Notes under the pieces: generated by a model
The model's database searches: none
What the model saw: only the letters and a program-made list of their open reading frames with translations
Told to the model about the DNA's origin: nothing
From: an uncultured Clostridia bacterium
Lineage (GTDB): Bacteria; Bacillota_A; Clostridia; Christensenellales; Aristaeellaceae
Direction: 5' to 3'
DNA: 7,231 nt
Assembly: GCA_945871545.1 (NCBI GenBank)
Contig: CAMBWJ010000085.1
Span: 1-7,231 of the forward strand
Position numbers and translations under genes: made by a program
Shown: positions 1-6,092 of the stretch, one piece after another
Layout: every line of letters starts with the position of its first letter
Position numbering within the stretch: position 1 is the first letter of the stretch

Positions 1-12
1 CGTTTTGTGGTC

Positions 13-18
13 TATGAT
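13..18 (+). promoter_or_regulatory. Possible -10 box for the amidohydrolase gene
   Basis: TATGAT matches the sigma-A -10 consensus at 5 of 6 positions and lies 79 bp before the start codon at 98. The matching -35 would fall to the left of the window, so only half of the promoter can be judged. There is no TG dinucleotide immediately upstream to make it an extended -10. It is a weak call based on one hexamer. Confidence 0.3.
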
Positions 19-97
19 ACCATCCGGGCGTGCCCAATGCAACCACCCGAAACAAATTTTCTTCCGGCAGGGTCGGGGGAAAGGAGGAAAGTGGAGC

Positions 98-1192
98 ATG
101 AATTCCATCGTCGCCGACCGGCGCGCGCTGCACCAGATTCCCGAGCTGGACCGCAGCCTAGAGCGCACCATGGCCTACCTGCGCGAGGCGCTCTCTCCCC
201 TGGACTGCGCGCTCTCCTCGCCCATCCCGGGCGCGCTGTGCGCCTACTTTGACAACGGCATGCCCCGCACGCTGGCCTTTCGCAGCGACGCGGACGCGCT
301 GCCGGTTCAGGAGGAGACGGGCCTGGACTTCGCCTCCCGCTTCCCGGGACGGATGCACGCCTGCGGTCACGACGGCCACATGGCCATGCTGCTGGAGCTG
401 GCGCGGCGCATGCAGGACGCGCGCATCGGGCGCAACGTGCTGCTGATCTTCCAGCCCGCCGAGGAGACCACCGGCGGCGCGCGGGACATCTGCAAGAGCG
501 GCGTGTTTGAAAAGTACAATGTGGAGGCGGTGTTCGGCATGCACCTGTGGCCCGACCTGCCGCTGGGAACCATCGCCAGCCGCGCAGGCGCGATGATGAG
601 CCGCTCCTGCGAGGTCACCCTGCGCTTCACGGGCCGCTCGTGCAGCGCCGCACGCAGCGACGAGGGCGTGGATGCGCTGCGCGCCGCCGTGGAGTTCTAT
701 CGCCGCGCGGCGGAAGCTGCCGCCGCAGGGCCGTCGGAGCCGCCGAGGCTCTTGCACTTCGGGCACATGGAGAGTCTCGGCCCGTGCAACGCGGTCAGCG
801 ACGCCGCCCGCCTGGAGGGCACGCTGCGCGCCTTTGACGACGAGAGCTTCCTCGGCATCCTGCATGGACTGGAGCAGCTCGCCGGTGAAATCCATGCAGA
901 AACCGGCTGCAAAATCGAGCTGGAGACCAGCATGGGCTATCCCGCGCTGGTCAATCCGCCGGAGCTCTGCGCGCGCGTGCGGGAGGCGGGCGTGCAGTTT
1001 GTTGATCTGGAACAGCCGGTGATGGTCACGGAGGACTTCTCCTGGTACCAGCGCCACCTGCCCGGACTGTTCTTCCTGCTGGGGATCGGCCCCTGCCCTG
1101 CGCTCCAGGCCGAGGACTTCAACTTCGACGAGACTGCGCTGGAGACCGGCGCAGACTTCCTGGAATCCATCGCCCTGAGTTACAGGGCATGA
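98..1192 (+). CDS. M20-family (M20D-like) amidohydrolase with altered active-site histidines
   Basis: A 364-residue protein of the M20 metallo-amidohydrolase family, which includes hippurate hydrolases, N-acetyl-diaminopimelate deacetylases and IAA-amino acid hydrolases. These cytoplasmic enzymes cleave N-acyl amino acids with a two-metal centre. Visible motifs are RSDADALPVQEETG, HACGHDGH (87-94, ligands C89 and H91), the QPAEE glutamate pair (E122, E123), GMHLWP (H149), NAVSDAARLEGTLRAF in the lid region and TEDFSWY near the C-terminus. Two positions differ from the usual family pattern. The histidine of the GGHAA-type motif is Ser183 (GRSCSAAR), and the C-terminal LH metal ligand is Gln337 (PALQAEDFNFDE). 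The start at ATG 98 is preferred because AAGGAGG lies at 81-87 and the HQxPEL N-terminal motif follows soon after; the in-frame ATG at 5 would add 31 residues with no family resemblance. Family membership is clear. Substrate is unknown, and activity is uncertain because of the missing ligand. Confidence 0.88.
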   Translation: MNSIVADRRALHQIPELDRSLERTMAYLREALSPLDCALSSPIPGALCAYFDNGMPRTLAFRSDADALPVQEETGLDFASRFPGRMHACGHDGHMAMLLELARRMQDARIGRNVLLIFQPAEETTGGARDICKSGVFEKYNVEAVFGMHLWPDLPLGTIASRAGAMMSRSCEVTLRFTGRSCSAARSDEGVDALRAAVEFYRRAAEAAAAGPSEPPRLLHFGHMESLGPCNAVSDAARLEGTLRAFDDESFLGILHGLEQLAGEIHAETGCKIELETSMGYPALVNPPELCARVREAGVQFVDLEQPVMVTEDFSWYQRHLPGLFFLLGIGPCPALQAEDFNFDETALETGADFLESIALSYRA

Positions 1193-1221
1193 AAAAAGAC
1201 GGACGCACATCCGTCTTTTTT
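1192..1221. terminator. Bidirectional intrinsic terminator
   Basis: A perfect 12-bp inverted repeat pairs AAAAAAGACGGA (1192-1203) with TCCGTCTTTTTT (1210-1221) around a 6-nt loop, CGCACA. The GACGGA/TCCGTC core followed by six T residues is a classical intrinsic terminator for the plus-strand amidohydrolase. The A-tract on the left gives the same structure for the minus-strand DUF554 gene, which ends at 1230. The hairpin begins at the last base of the amidohydrolase stop codon (1190-1192), so the two convergent genes share one compact terminator. Confidence 0.9.
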
Positions 1222-1229
1222 ATATCCAG

Positions 1230-1997
1230 TCACAGTCGGATTCCGATCAGCCCCAGAGCCCAGCAGATCAGAATCGGCAGGAACAGTGCGGGCAGGTAGT
1301 CCGCCGTCTTGGTCTTGCGCACGCCCAGCAGGTTCATGGCGATGGCCAGCAGGATCAGCGAGCCCACGCAGTTCACCATCGGCAGGGCGTTGATCTGCTC
1401 CAGAAAGGGCTGAATGAAGCTGGCCAGCAGCGTGAGTCCGCCCTGAAACAGCACCACGAACGCCGCAGAGGCCAGCACTGACGCGCCGTAGGTCACCGCC
1501 AGGCAGGTGGAGGACACGAAGTCCAGCAGCGACTTGATCAGCAGCGTGGTGTGGCAGTTCAGATCCAGCGCCCCCGCCGGATTGCGCGCGCCCTCGAACG
1601 CGCCCAGGATCGTCATCGAGCCGATGCAGAACAGCAGGCAGGCCGTCACGAAACCCGCGGCGGGGTTCGCCTGATTCGCGTCGCCGCCCACCTTCGACAC
1701 CAGATGATCGCCCAGCGCGCTGATGCGGTCGTCCAGCCGCAGCGCGTAGCCGATCAGCAGGCCTAGCACCATCGAGGCCACCACCACGATCGCCTGCTTG
1801 CCGGACTCCGGGCTTAACAGCCCCGACGCGGCGGCGAAGATCGTGCAAAGGCCCAGGCAGGCCATCATCGTGTCCGGCAGGGGATCCCGCTTCGAGGCGG
1901 AGCCTGCCCGCTTGCCGCGCCTGCGCAGCGCCAGGCCGATGCTGCCGCCGCAGACCACCGCCAGCGCATTTACGAACGTTCCAAAGTATTTCCACAT
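1230..1997 (-). CDS. DUF554 family integral membrane protein
   Basis: A 255-residue, strongly hydrophobic protein matching the DUF554 (YqgA/YdfK-like) family, whose function I do not know to be established. Family signatures are the N-terminal GTFVNALAVVCGGSIGLAL, the central FVTACLLFCIGSMTILGAFEGA (about 116-137), LLIKSLLDFVSST (152-164), FQGGLTLLA (184-192) and the C-terminal CVGSLILLAIAMNLLGVRKTKTAD with LPALFLP (210-241). Hydrophobic stretches at about 5-24, 43-61, 68-86, 113-133, 150-195, 209-224 and 233-252 suggest six to eight membrane segments. An Arg/Lys-rich loop (24-38) follows the first segment and is probably cytoplasmic. The start at 1997 is chosen because the family begins with a short MxxxxGTxVNA N-terminus and a GAAGG/AAGGGTGA ribosome binding region lies just upstream; the in-frame ATG at 2036 would add 13 charged residues. 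It is divergent from the pur operon and convergent with the amidohydrolase. Confidence 0.9.
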   Translation of the reverse strand: MWKYFGTFVNALAVVCGGSIGLALRRRGKRAGSASKRDPLPDTMMACLGLCTIFAAASGLLSPESGKQAIVVVASMVLGLLIGYALRLDDRISALGDHLVSKVGGDANQANPAAGFVTACLLFCIGSMTILGAFEGARNPAGALDLNCHTTLLIKSLLDFVSSTCLAVTYGASVLASAAFVVLFQGGLTLLASFIQPFLEQINALPMVNCVGSLILLAIAMNLLGVRKTKTADYLPALFLPILICWALGLIGIRL

Positions 1998-2056
1998 AAT
2001 GCCTTCACCCTTATCTTCCGTTGCGCGGCGTCGCATATTCGGCCGCGCTGTTGCAC

Positions 2057-2065
2057 ATCATACCA
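2057..2065 (-). promoter_or_regulatory. Probable extended -10 promoter of the DUF554 gene
   Basis: Read on the minus strand this is TGGTATGAT, an extended -10 element (TGn followed by TATGAT, 5 of 6 to consensus). No good -35 lies 16-18 bp upstream, which is tolerable for extended -10 promoters. It would place the transcript start near 2050 and give a leader of about 50 nt before the ATG at 1997. A 10-bp perfect palindrome, CATGTACATG (2064-2073), overlaps its upstream edge and could bind a regulator. Confidence 0.45.
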
Positions 2066-2087
2066 TGTACATGTTAATTCATGATGC

Positions 2088-2130
2088 GCATTGCACCAAA
2101 TTCTGTACCTTTTTGTCGCAATGCACCAAA
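2088..2130. repeat. Pair of 13-bp direct repeats 30 bp apart
   Basis: GCATTGCACCAAA (2088-2100) and GCAATGCACCAAA (2118-2130) differ at one base and are separated by exactly 30 bp start to start, close to three helical turns. They lie in the non-coding divergent region, upstream of the likely DUF554 promoter and about 60-100 bp upstream of the purE -35. A shorter related TTGCAC occurs at 2051-2056. The same-face spacing suggests operator sites for a DNA-binding protein; which gene they would control is not evident. Confidence 0.5.
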
Positions 2131-2192
2131 GAAATCGGGCTGTTTTTCCACTTCCGCACAGCCGTATTCAACGAACGATTACCTCAGTTCCC

Positions 2193-2221
2193 TTGAATGT
2201 ACTTCGTTTTTTTGTTATGAT
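2193..2221 (+). promoter_or_regulatory. Sigma-A promoter of the pur operon
   Basis: TTGAAT (2193-2198, 4 of 6 to the -35 consensus) is followed after exactly 17 bp by TATGAT (2216-2221, 5 of 6), with TG at 2213-2214 forming an extended -10. The transcript would start near 2228 and carry a leader of about 50 nt before the purE ATG. The leader is too short for a purine riboswitch. The spacer contains a T-rich stretch overlapping a degenerate PurBox-like sequence (2199-2211, 10 of 13), which would place a repressor directly on the promoter. Confidence 0.75.
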
Positions 2222-2241
2222 ATAAGTGTTGACCCCATGCG

Positions 2242-2254
2242 AATGTTCGGATTT
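2242..2254 (-). promoter_or_regulatory. Putative PurR operator (PurBox)
   Basis: On the minus strand the sequence is AAATCCGAACATT, which fits the Bacillus subtilis/Lactococcus lactis PurR box consensus AWWWCCGAACWWT at all 13 positions. It lies about 15-27 bp downstream of the predicted transcript start and 23 bp before the purE ATG. Poorer matches occur at 2199-2211 (minus strand, 10 of 13) and 2167-2179 (plus strand, 9 of 13). Those two face each other with a 19-bp gap, near the 16-17 bp typical of B. subtilis PurR pairs as I recall it. That a PurR-like protein binds here is inference; no regulator gene is in the window. Confidence 0.5.
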
Positions 2255-2277
2255 TTTGGAAGCAGGAGGTTCGATCC

Positions 2278-2769
2278 ATGAAGAAAGTTGCCGTCATCAT
2301 GGGCAGCGACAGCGACCTGAAGGTGATGCAGGGCGCCATCGACATGCTCAGGCAGTTCGAGGTACCCTTTTCCGTGCGCGTGATCTCCGCGCACCGCACG
2401 CCGGAAGCCGCCCGGGATTTCGCCGCATCGGCCATCGAAAACGGCTTCGGCGCGATCATCTGCGGCGCGGGCAAGGCCGCCCACCTGGCGGGTGCGTTCG
2501 CCGCCAACACCACGCTGCCGGTCATCGGCATTCCGATCAAGTCCTCCACGCTGGACGGACTGGACGCGCTGCTCTCCACCGTGCAGATGCCCTCGGGCAT
2601 GCCGGTGGCCACCGTCGCCATCGACGGCGCTGCCAACGCGGCCCTGCTGGCGGTGCAGATGCTGGCCCTGAGCGACGAGGCGCTTGCCGCAAAGCTGGTT
2701 TCCTACCGCCGCGGCCTGACCGAGAAGGTCGAGAAGAAGGACGCGGAAATTCAGGCCCAGTTCGCCTGA
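2278..2769 (+). CDS. purE: N5-carboxyaminoimidazole ribonucleotide mutase (class I PurE)
   Basis: A 163-residue PurE, the usual length for the bacterial form. It makes 4-carboxy-AIR in the cytoplasm for the following SAICAR synthetase step. Visible motifs are MGSDSDLKVMQ near the N-terminus (ribonucleotide phosphate binding), ISAHRTPE, GAGKAAHLAG with the catalytic-type histidine, TLDGLDALLSTVQMPSGMPVATVAI and NAALLAVQML. The SAHRTP and AAHL signatures place it with class I mutases, which use N5-CAIR made by PurK, rather than with class II AIR carboxylases, whose sequence at that spot is AGRSN-like. No purK is in view. The loop after VATVAI is about two residues shorter than in E. coli PurE. 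The ATG at 2278 has a strong AGGAGGT (2264-2270) 7 bp upstream. It is the first gene of the operon, 49 bp before purC. Confidence 0.96.
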   Translation: MKKVAVIMGSDSDLKVMQGAIDMLRQFEVPFSVRVISAHRTPEAARDFAASAIENGFGAIICGAGKAAHLAGAFAANTTLPVIGIPIKSSTLDGLDALLSTVQMPSGMPVATVAIDGAANAALLAVQMLALSDEALAAKLVSYRRGLTEKVEKKDAEIQAQFA

Positions 2770-2818
2770 GCCAAGCCAACGCACATCCCTGATAATAAAG
2801 AAAGAAGGTTTCATTCTC

Positions 2819-3529
2819 ATGCAGAAGACGGAAATGCTCTACGAGGGCAAGGCCAAGAAGGTTTACGCCACCGAGAACCCCGAGCTGTACATCGTGTCCT
2901 ACAAGGACGACGCCACCGCGTTCAACGGCCTGAAGAAGGGCACCATCGCCGGCAAGGGCGTGATCAACAACCGCGTGACCAACTACATGATGCAGATGCT
3001 GGAAAAGAACGGCGTGCCTACCCACTTCGTAGAGGAAATCTCCGACAGCGAGACCGTGGTCAAGAAGGTGCAGATCGTGCCGCTGGAGGTCATCATCCGC
3101 AACATTTCCGCCGGTTCCTTCTCCAAGCGCTACGGCGTGGAGGAGGGCATCGTGTTCGAGCAGCCCACCATCGAGTTCTCCTACAAGAACGACGACCTGG
3201 GCGATCCGCTGATCAACGAGTACCACGCCCTGGCCCTGAAGCTGGCCACCCGCGAGGAGATCGACACCATCAAAACTTTGGCCTTCAGGACCAACGCGCT
3301 GATGAAGGACTTCTTCAAGAAGATCAACGTGGATCTGGTGGACTTCAAGCTGGAGTTCGGCCGTCTGAGCGACGGCACCATCGTGCTGGCCGACGAAATC
3401 TCCCCCGACACCTGCCGCTTCTGGGATTCCCGCACCCACGAGAAGCTGGACAAGGATCGCTTCCGCCGCGATCTGGGCAACGTGGAGGGCGCATATCAGG
3501 AGATGATGCGCCGCATCCTGGGCGAATAA
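2819..3529 (+). CDS. purC: Phosphoribosylaminoimidazole-succinocarboxamide (SAICAR) synthetase
   Basis: A 236-residue PurC, typical for the stand-alone bacterial enzyme. It joins aspartate to CAIR using ATP, directly after the PurE step. Motifs are MLYEGKAKKVY (6-16, ATP-grasp-like N-terminal lobe), a PLEVIIRNISAGSFSKRYG substrate loop in the middle, DDLGDPLINEYHA, LVDFKLEFGR and the ADEISPDTCRFWD signature near the C-terminus. The ATG at 2819 follows AGAAGG (2803-2808) by 10 bp and the reading frame begins at the expected family N-terminus. Codon use is strongly biased to C- or G-ending codons, like the rest of the operon, and there is no sign of damage. It is followed by a hairpin that may separate it from purF. 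Confidence 0.97.
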   Translation: MQKTEMLYEGKAKKVYATENPELYIVSYKDDATAFNGLKKGTIAGKGVINNRVTNYMMQMLEKNGVPTHFVEEISDSETVVKKVQIVPLEVIIRNISAGSFSKRYGVEEGIVFEQPTIEFSYKNDDLGDPLINEYHALALKLATREEIDTIKTLAFRTNALMKDFFKKINVDLVDFKLEFGRLSDGTIVLADEISPDTCRFWDSRTHEKLDKDRFRRDLGNVEGAYQEMMRRILGE

Positions 3530-3536
3530 GCGCACC

Positions 3537-3588
3537 GGGGAGAGCTTTCCAACTCTCCCCCGTTTTCATTTCTCCCGTTTTCATTTCT
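3537..3588 (+). terminator. Intercistronic hairpin with duplicated T-rich tail (attenuator candidate)
   Basis: GGGGAGAG (3537-3544) pairs perfectly with CTCTCCCC (3553-3560) around an 8-nt loop, and a TTTTCATTT tail follows two bases later. It begins 7 bp after the purC stop codon. The tail is part of an exact 15-bp tandem duplication, CCCGTTTTCATTTCT at 3559-3573 and 3574-3588. The T-run is interrupted, so termination is likely partial. I read it as an internal attenuator or mRNA-processing/stabilising hairpin inside the pur operon, because no clear new promoter precedes purF. Confidence 0.6.
3559..3588. repeat. Exact tandem duplication of a 15-bp unit
   Basis: CCCGTTTTCATTTCT occurs twice head to tail with no mismatch (3559-3573, 3574-3588). 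The first copy supplies the right-hand base of the hairpin stem and its T-rich tail; the second copy repeats the tail without the stem. Perfect identity suggests a recent slippage-type duplication. Confidence 0.85.
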
Positions 3589-3602
3589 GAAAACCATATA
3601 TT

Positions 3603-3607
3603 GGGGG
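3603..3607 (+). promoter_or_regulatory. Unusual ribosome binding site of purF
   Basis: GGGGG ends 5 bp before the ATG at 3613 and is the only purine-rich tract that could act as a Shine-Dalgarno element here. It is weaker than the AGGAGG-type sites of the neighbouring genes. It decides the start: a TTG at 3601 in the same frame would lie inside or before the element and has no site of its own. Confidence 0.55.
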
Positions 3608-3612
3608 TTCAT

Positions 3613-5055
3613 ATGGAGAACTATGATCTAGAAAAGCTCCACGAGGAGTGCGGCATCTTCGGAATCTACGCGAAGGATGGCATGAACGTCGCCTCCGCCT
3701 GCTACTACGGCCTGTACGCGCTGCAGCACCGGGGCCAGGAGAGCTGCGGCATTGCGGTCAACGACGACGGGGTGATCGCCTGTCACAAGGACGTGGGTCT
3801 GATCAACGACGTGTTCACCGCCGAGGAGATCGCGCGCCTGTCCGCCGGACAGATGGCCATCGGTCACACCCGCTACGGCACCATGGGCGGCTCCGGCCGC
3901 ACCAACGCCCAGCCGCTGGTGGTCAACCACGTCAAGGGCTGCATGGCGCTGGCGCACAACGGCGCGCTGACCAACGCCGCCGAGCTGCGCGAGGAGCTGG
4001 AGCTGCAGGGCTCCATCTTCCACATGACCAGCGACACCGAGGTCATCTCCTACATCATCACCAAGGAGCGCCTCAGCAGCGGCTCCATCGAGGAGGCCGT
4101 TTCCCGTGCGATGGATCGCCTGAAGGGCGCGTACTCGCTGGTGATCATGTCCCCCACCAAGCTGATCGCCGTGCGCGATCCCCACGGCTTCCGCCCGCTG
4201 TGCATCGGCACGCTGGGCGAAAACACCGTCTTCGCCTCGGAGACCTGCGCGCTGGACAGCGTGGGCGCGCACTTCGTGCGGGACGTGGAGCCGGGTGAGA
4301 TCGTGATCGTGGACAAAAACGGCATGCGCTCCGACCGCAGCCACGTGGGCGTCGCCCCCAAGACCACCTGCATCTTCGAGTACCTCTACTTCGCCCGCCC
4401 GGACTCCGTGATCGACGGCTCCAGCGTGCACAACGCACGCCTGCGGGCAGGCGCGCTGCTGGCCCTGGAGCACCCGGTGCAGGCGGACGTGGTGATCGGC
4501 GTGCCGGACAGCGGCATCGACGCGGCCATCGGCTACGCCCGGCAGAGCGGCATTCCCTACGGCATCGGCCTCATCAAGAACAAGTACATCGGCCGCACCT
4601 TCATCCAGCCCACCCAGTCCGACCGCGAGAACAAGGTGCGCATCAAGCTGAACCCCGTGGCCGAGGTGGTGCGGGGCAAGCGCGTGGTGATGGTGGACGA
4701 TTCCATCGTTCGCGGCACCACCAGCGCCCGCATCGTGCGCCTGCTGCGGGAGGCCGGGGCCAAGGAGGTGCACCTGCGCTCCTCTGCGCCGGAGTTTTTG
4801 AACCCCTGCTACTTCGGCACCGACATCGACAGCCGGGAGAACCTGATCGCCTGCAACCACACGGTGGAGGAGATCGCGCAGATCATCGGCGTGGACTCCC
4901 TGGGCTTTCTGAGCCGGGAGGGCGTGACCAAGATTCCCGAGAATACCAGCGGCTTCTGCGCCGCGTGCTTCACCGGCGACTACCCCTGCGAGCCGCCGAA
5001 GAACCCCGGAAAATCCAAATTTGAACGAAAGATTTCGGAGGGAAAAGAATCATGA
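3613..5055 (+). CDS. purF: Amidophosphoribosyltransferase (glutamine PRPP amidotransferase)
   Basis: A 480-residue PurF, the committed step of purine synthesis: PRPP plus glutamine gives phosphoribosylamine. The N-terminal glutamine amidotransferase domain begins after a 12-residue propeptide ([12 protein letters not shown]), whose removal would expose the nucleophile Cys13 of CGIFG. Supporting motifs are [15 protein letters not shown] and LAHNGALTN. The C-terminal phosphoribosyltransferase domain has the PRPP loop [14 protein letters not shown] (358-371). Four cysteines at 253 (TTCIFEY), 399 (NPCYFG), 449 and 452 (GFCAACF) match the [4Fe-4S] ligands of the B. subtilis enzyme, so this is the oxygen-sensitive, cluster-containing, propeptide-bearing type, fitting an anaerobe. 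The ATG at 3613 is preferred over TTG 3601 because of the propeptide length and GGGGG spacing. Its stop overlaps the purM start by 4 bp. Confidence 0.97.
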   Translation: MENYDLEKLHEECGIFGIYAKDGMNVASACYYGLYALQHRGQESCGIAVNDDGVIACHKDVGLINDVFTAEEIARLSAGQMAIGHTRYGTMGGSGRTNAQPLVVNHVKGCMALAHNGALTNAAELREELELQGSIFHMTSDTEVISYIITKERLSSGSIEEAVSRAMDRLKGAYSLVIMSPTKLIAVRDPHGFRPLCIGTLGENTVFASETCALDSVGAHFVRDVEPGEIVIVDKNGMRSDRSHVGVAPKTTCIFEYLYFARPDSVIDGSSVHNARLRAGALLALEHPVQADVVIGVPDSGIDAAIGYARQSGIPYGIGLIKNKYIGRTFIQPTQSDRENKVRIKLNPVAEVVRGKRVVMVDDSIVRGTTSARIVRLLREAGAKEVHLRSSAPEFLNPCYFGTDIDSRENLIACNHTVEEIAQIIGVDSLGFLSREGVTKIPENTSGFCAACFTGDYPCEPPKNPGKSKFERKISEGKES

Positions 5056-6092
5056 AGAGCTTCAGCGAAAGCTACCGCAGCGCCGGCGTGGACATCACCG
5101 CAGGCTACAAGTCCGTCGAGCTGATGAAGTCCCACATCGCCCGCACCAACGTGCCCGGCGTGGTCTCCGGCATCGGCGGCTTCGGCGGCCTCTTTGCGCC
5201 CGACCTGACGGGCATGAAGGAGCCCGTGCTGGTCTCCGGCACCGACGGCTGCGGCACCAAGGTGAAGATGGCCATCCTGATGGACAAGCACGACACCATC
5301 GGCATCGACGCGGTGGCCATGTGCGTCAACGACATCATCTGCTGCGGCGCAAAGCCCCTGTTCTTCCTGGATTACATCGCCTGCGGCAAAAACGTGCCCG
5401 AGAAGATCGCGTCCATCGTGGCCGGTGTGGCCGAGGGCTGCGTGCAGTCCGGCTGCGCGCTGATCGGCGGTGAGACCGCCGAGCATCCCGGCATGATGCC
5501 CGTGGAGGAGTACGATCTGGCCGGCTTCGCCGTCGGCGTGGTGGACAAGGAGAAGATCATCGACAACGGCCGCATGCAGGCCGGCGACGCGGTCATCGCC
5601 CTCGCATCCTCCGGCATCCACTCCAACGGCTTCTCCCTCTGCCGCAAGGTGTTCGACATTGACAACAACAACCCCGCGCTCCACGAGCCCTGCGACGATC
5701 TGGGCGGCAGGACCATCGCCGAGACCCTGCTGACCCCCACGAGGATTTATGTGAAGAGCATCCTCGCGCTGATGGAGCAGGTGGACGTGAAGGGCGTAAG
5801 CCACATCACCGGCGGCGGCTTCTACGAGAACATTCCGCGCTCCATCCCCGACGCCCTGGGCGCAAGGATCGACAAGAGCGCCGTGCGCGTGCTGCCCATC
5901 TTCGACCTGATCGCAAAGACCGGCAGCATCCCCGAGCGCGACATGTTCAACACCTTCAACATGGGCGTGGGCATGAGCGTGGTCGTGCCCGCCGGACAGG
6001 CGGACTGGGCGCTGGAAGTCCTGAGAGCAAACGGCGAGGACGCCTACGTCATCGGCGAGATCGTCGAATCGGAAGACAAGGTGATCCTGTGA
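5052..6092 (+). CDS. purM: Phosphoribosylformylglycinamidine cyclo-ligase (AIR synthetase)
   Basis: A 346-residue PurM, the usual length. It closes the imidazole ring of FGAM to AIR with ATP in the cytoplasm. Motifs in order are [20 protein letters not shown] at the N-terminus, [13 protein letters not shown] (40-52), [14 protein letters not shown] (61-74) with the glycine-rich phosphate region, [23 protein letters not shown] (86-108), [12 protein letters not shown] (137-148), [15 protein letters not shown] (185-199), [14 protein letters not shown] (250-263) and [10 protein letters not shown] (299-308), all in the order expected of the PurM/PurL ATPase superfamily. The ATG lies in an ATGA overlap with the purF stop, and GGAGGG (5037-5042) sits 9 bp upstream inside purF, so translation is probably coupled to purF. 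Confidence 0.97.
   Translation: MKSFSESYRSAGVDITAGYKSVELMKSHIARTNVPGVVSGIGGFGGLFAPDLTGMKEPVLVSGTDGCGTKVKMAILMDKHDTIGIDAVAMCVNDIICCGAKPLFFLDYIACGKNVPEKIASIVAGVAEGCVQSGCALIGGETAEHPGMMPVEEYDLAGFAVGVVDKEKIIDNGRMQAGDAVIALASSGIHSNGFSLCRKVFDIDNNNPALHEPCDDLGGRTIAETLLTPTRIYVKSILALMEQVDVKGVSHITGGGFYENIPRSIPDALGARIDKSAVRVLPIFDLIAKTGSIPERDMFNTFNMGVGMSVVVPAGQADWALEVLRANGEDAYVIGEIVESEDKVIL

Noticed and set aside
5..97. N-terminal extension of the amidohydrolase from the ATG at 5
   Set aside because: The extra 31 residues have no family similarity and span the clear AAGGAGG ribosome binding site at 81-87.
158..1210. Long minus-strand open frame opposite the amidohydrolase (350 codons)
   Set aside because: It is a shadow caused by strong GC bias at third codon positions; it has low-complexity Ala/Arg/Gly/Val composition and no recognisable domain.
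2138..2163. Hairpin GGCTGT/ACAGCC in the divergent region
   Set aside because: Only a 6-bp stem with a 14-nt loop and no T-tract; it lies upstream of the purE transcript start and is not convincing as a terminator or RNA element.
1998..2277. Possible purine riboswitch upstream of purE
   Set aside because: The predicted leader is only about 50 nt, and none of the conserved loop or junction elements of the purine aptamer can be found in the region.
2081..2281. Small 66-codon plus-strand frame across the purE promoter
   Set aside because: It has no ribosome binding site, begins upstream of the predicted transcript start and ends inside the purE start; composition does not resemble a real protein.
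3597..3602. TATATT as a -10 box for a separate purF promoter
   Set aside because: No acceptable -35 at 16-18 bp, and the transcript start would be only a few bases before the ATG, leaving no room for the ribosome binding site.
3601..3612. TTG start for purF four codons upstream
   Set aside because: It has no ribosome binding site of its own, and the ATG at 3613 gives the expected short propeptide before the catalytic cysteine.
3628..4860. Minus-strand open frame of 410 codons opposite purF
   Set aside because: Antisense shadow of a well-supported gene; the translation is His/Val/Ala/Gly-rich with no family motif.
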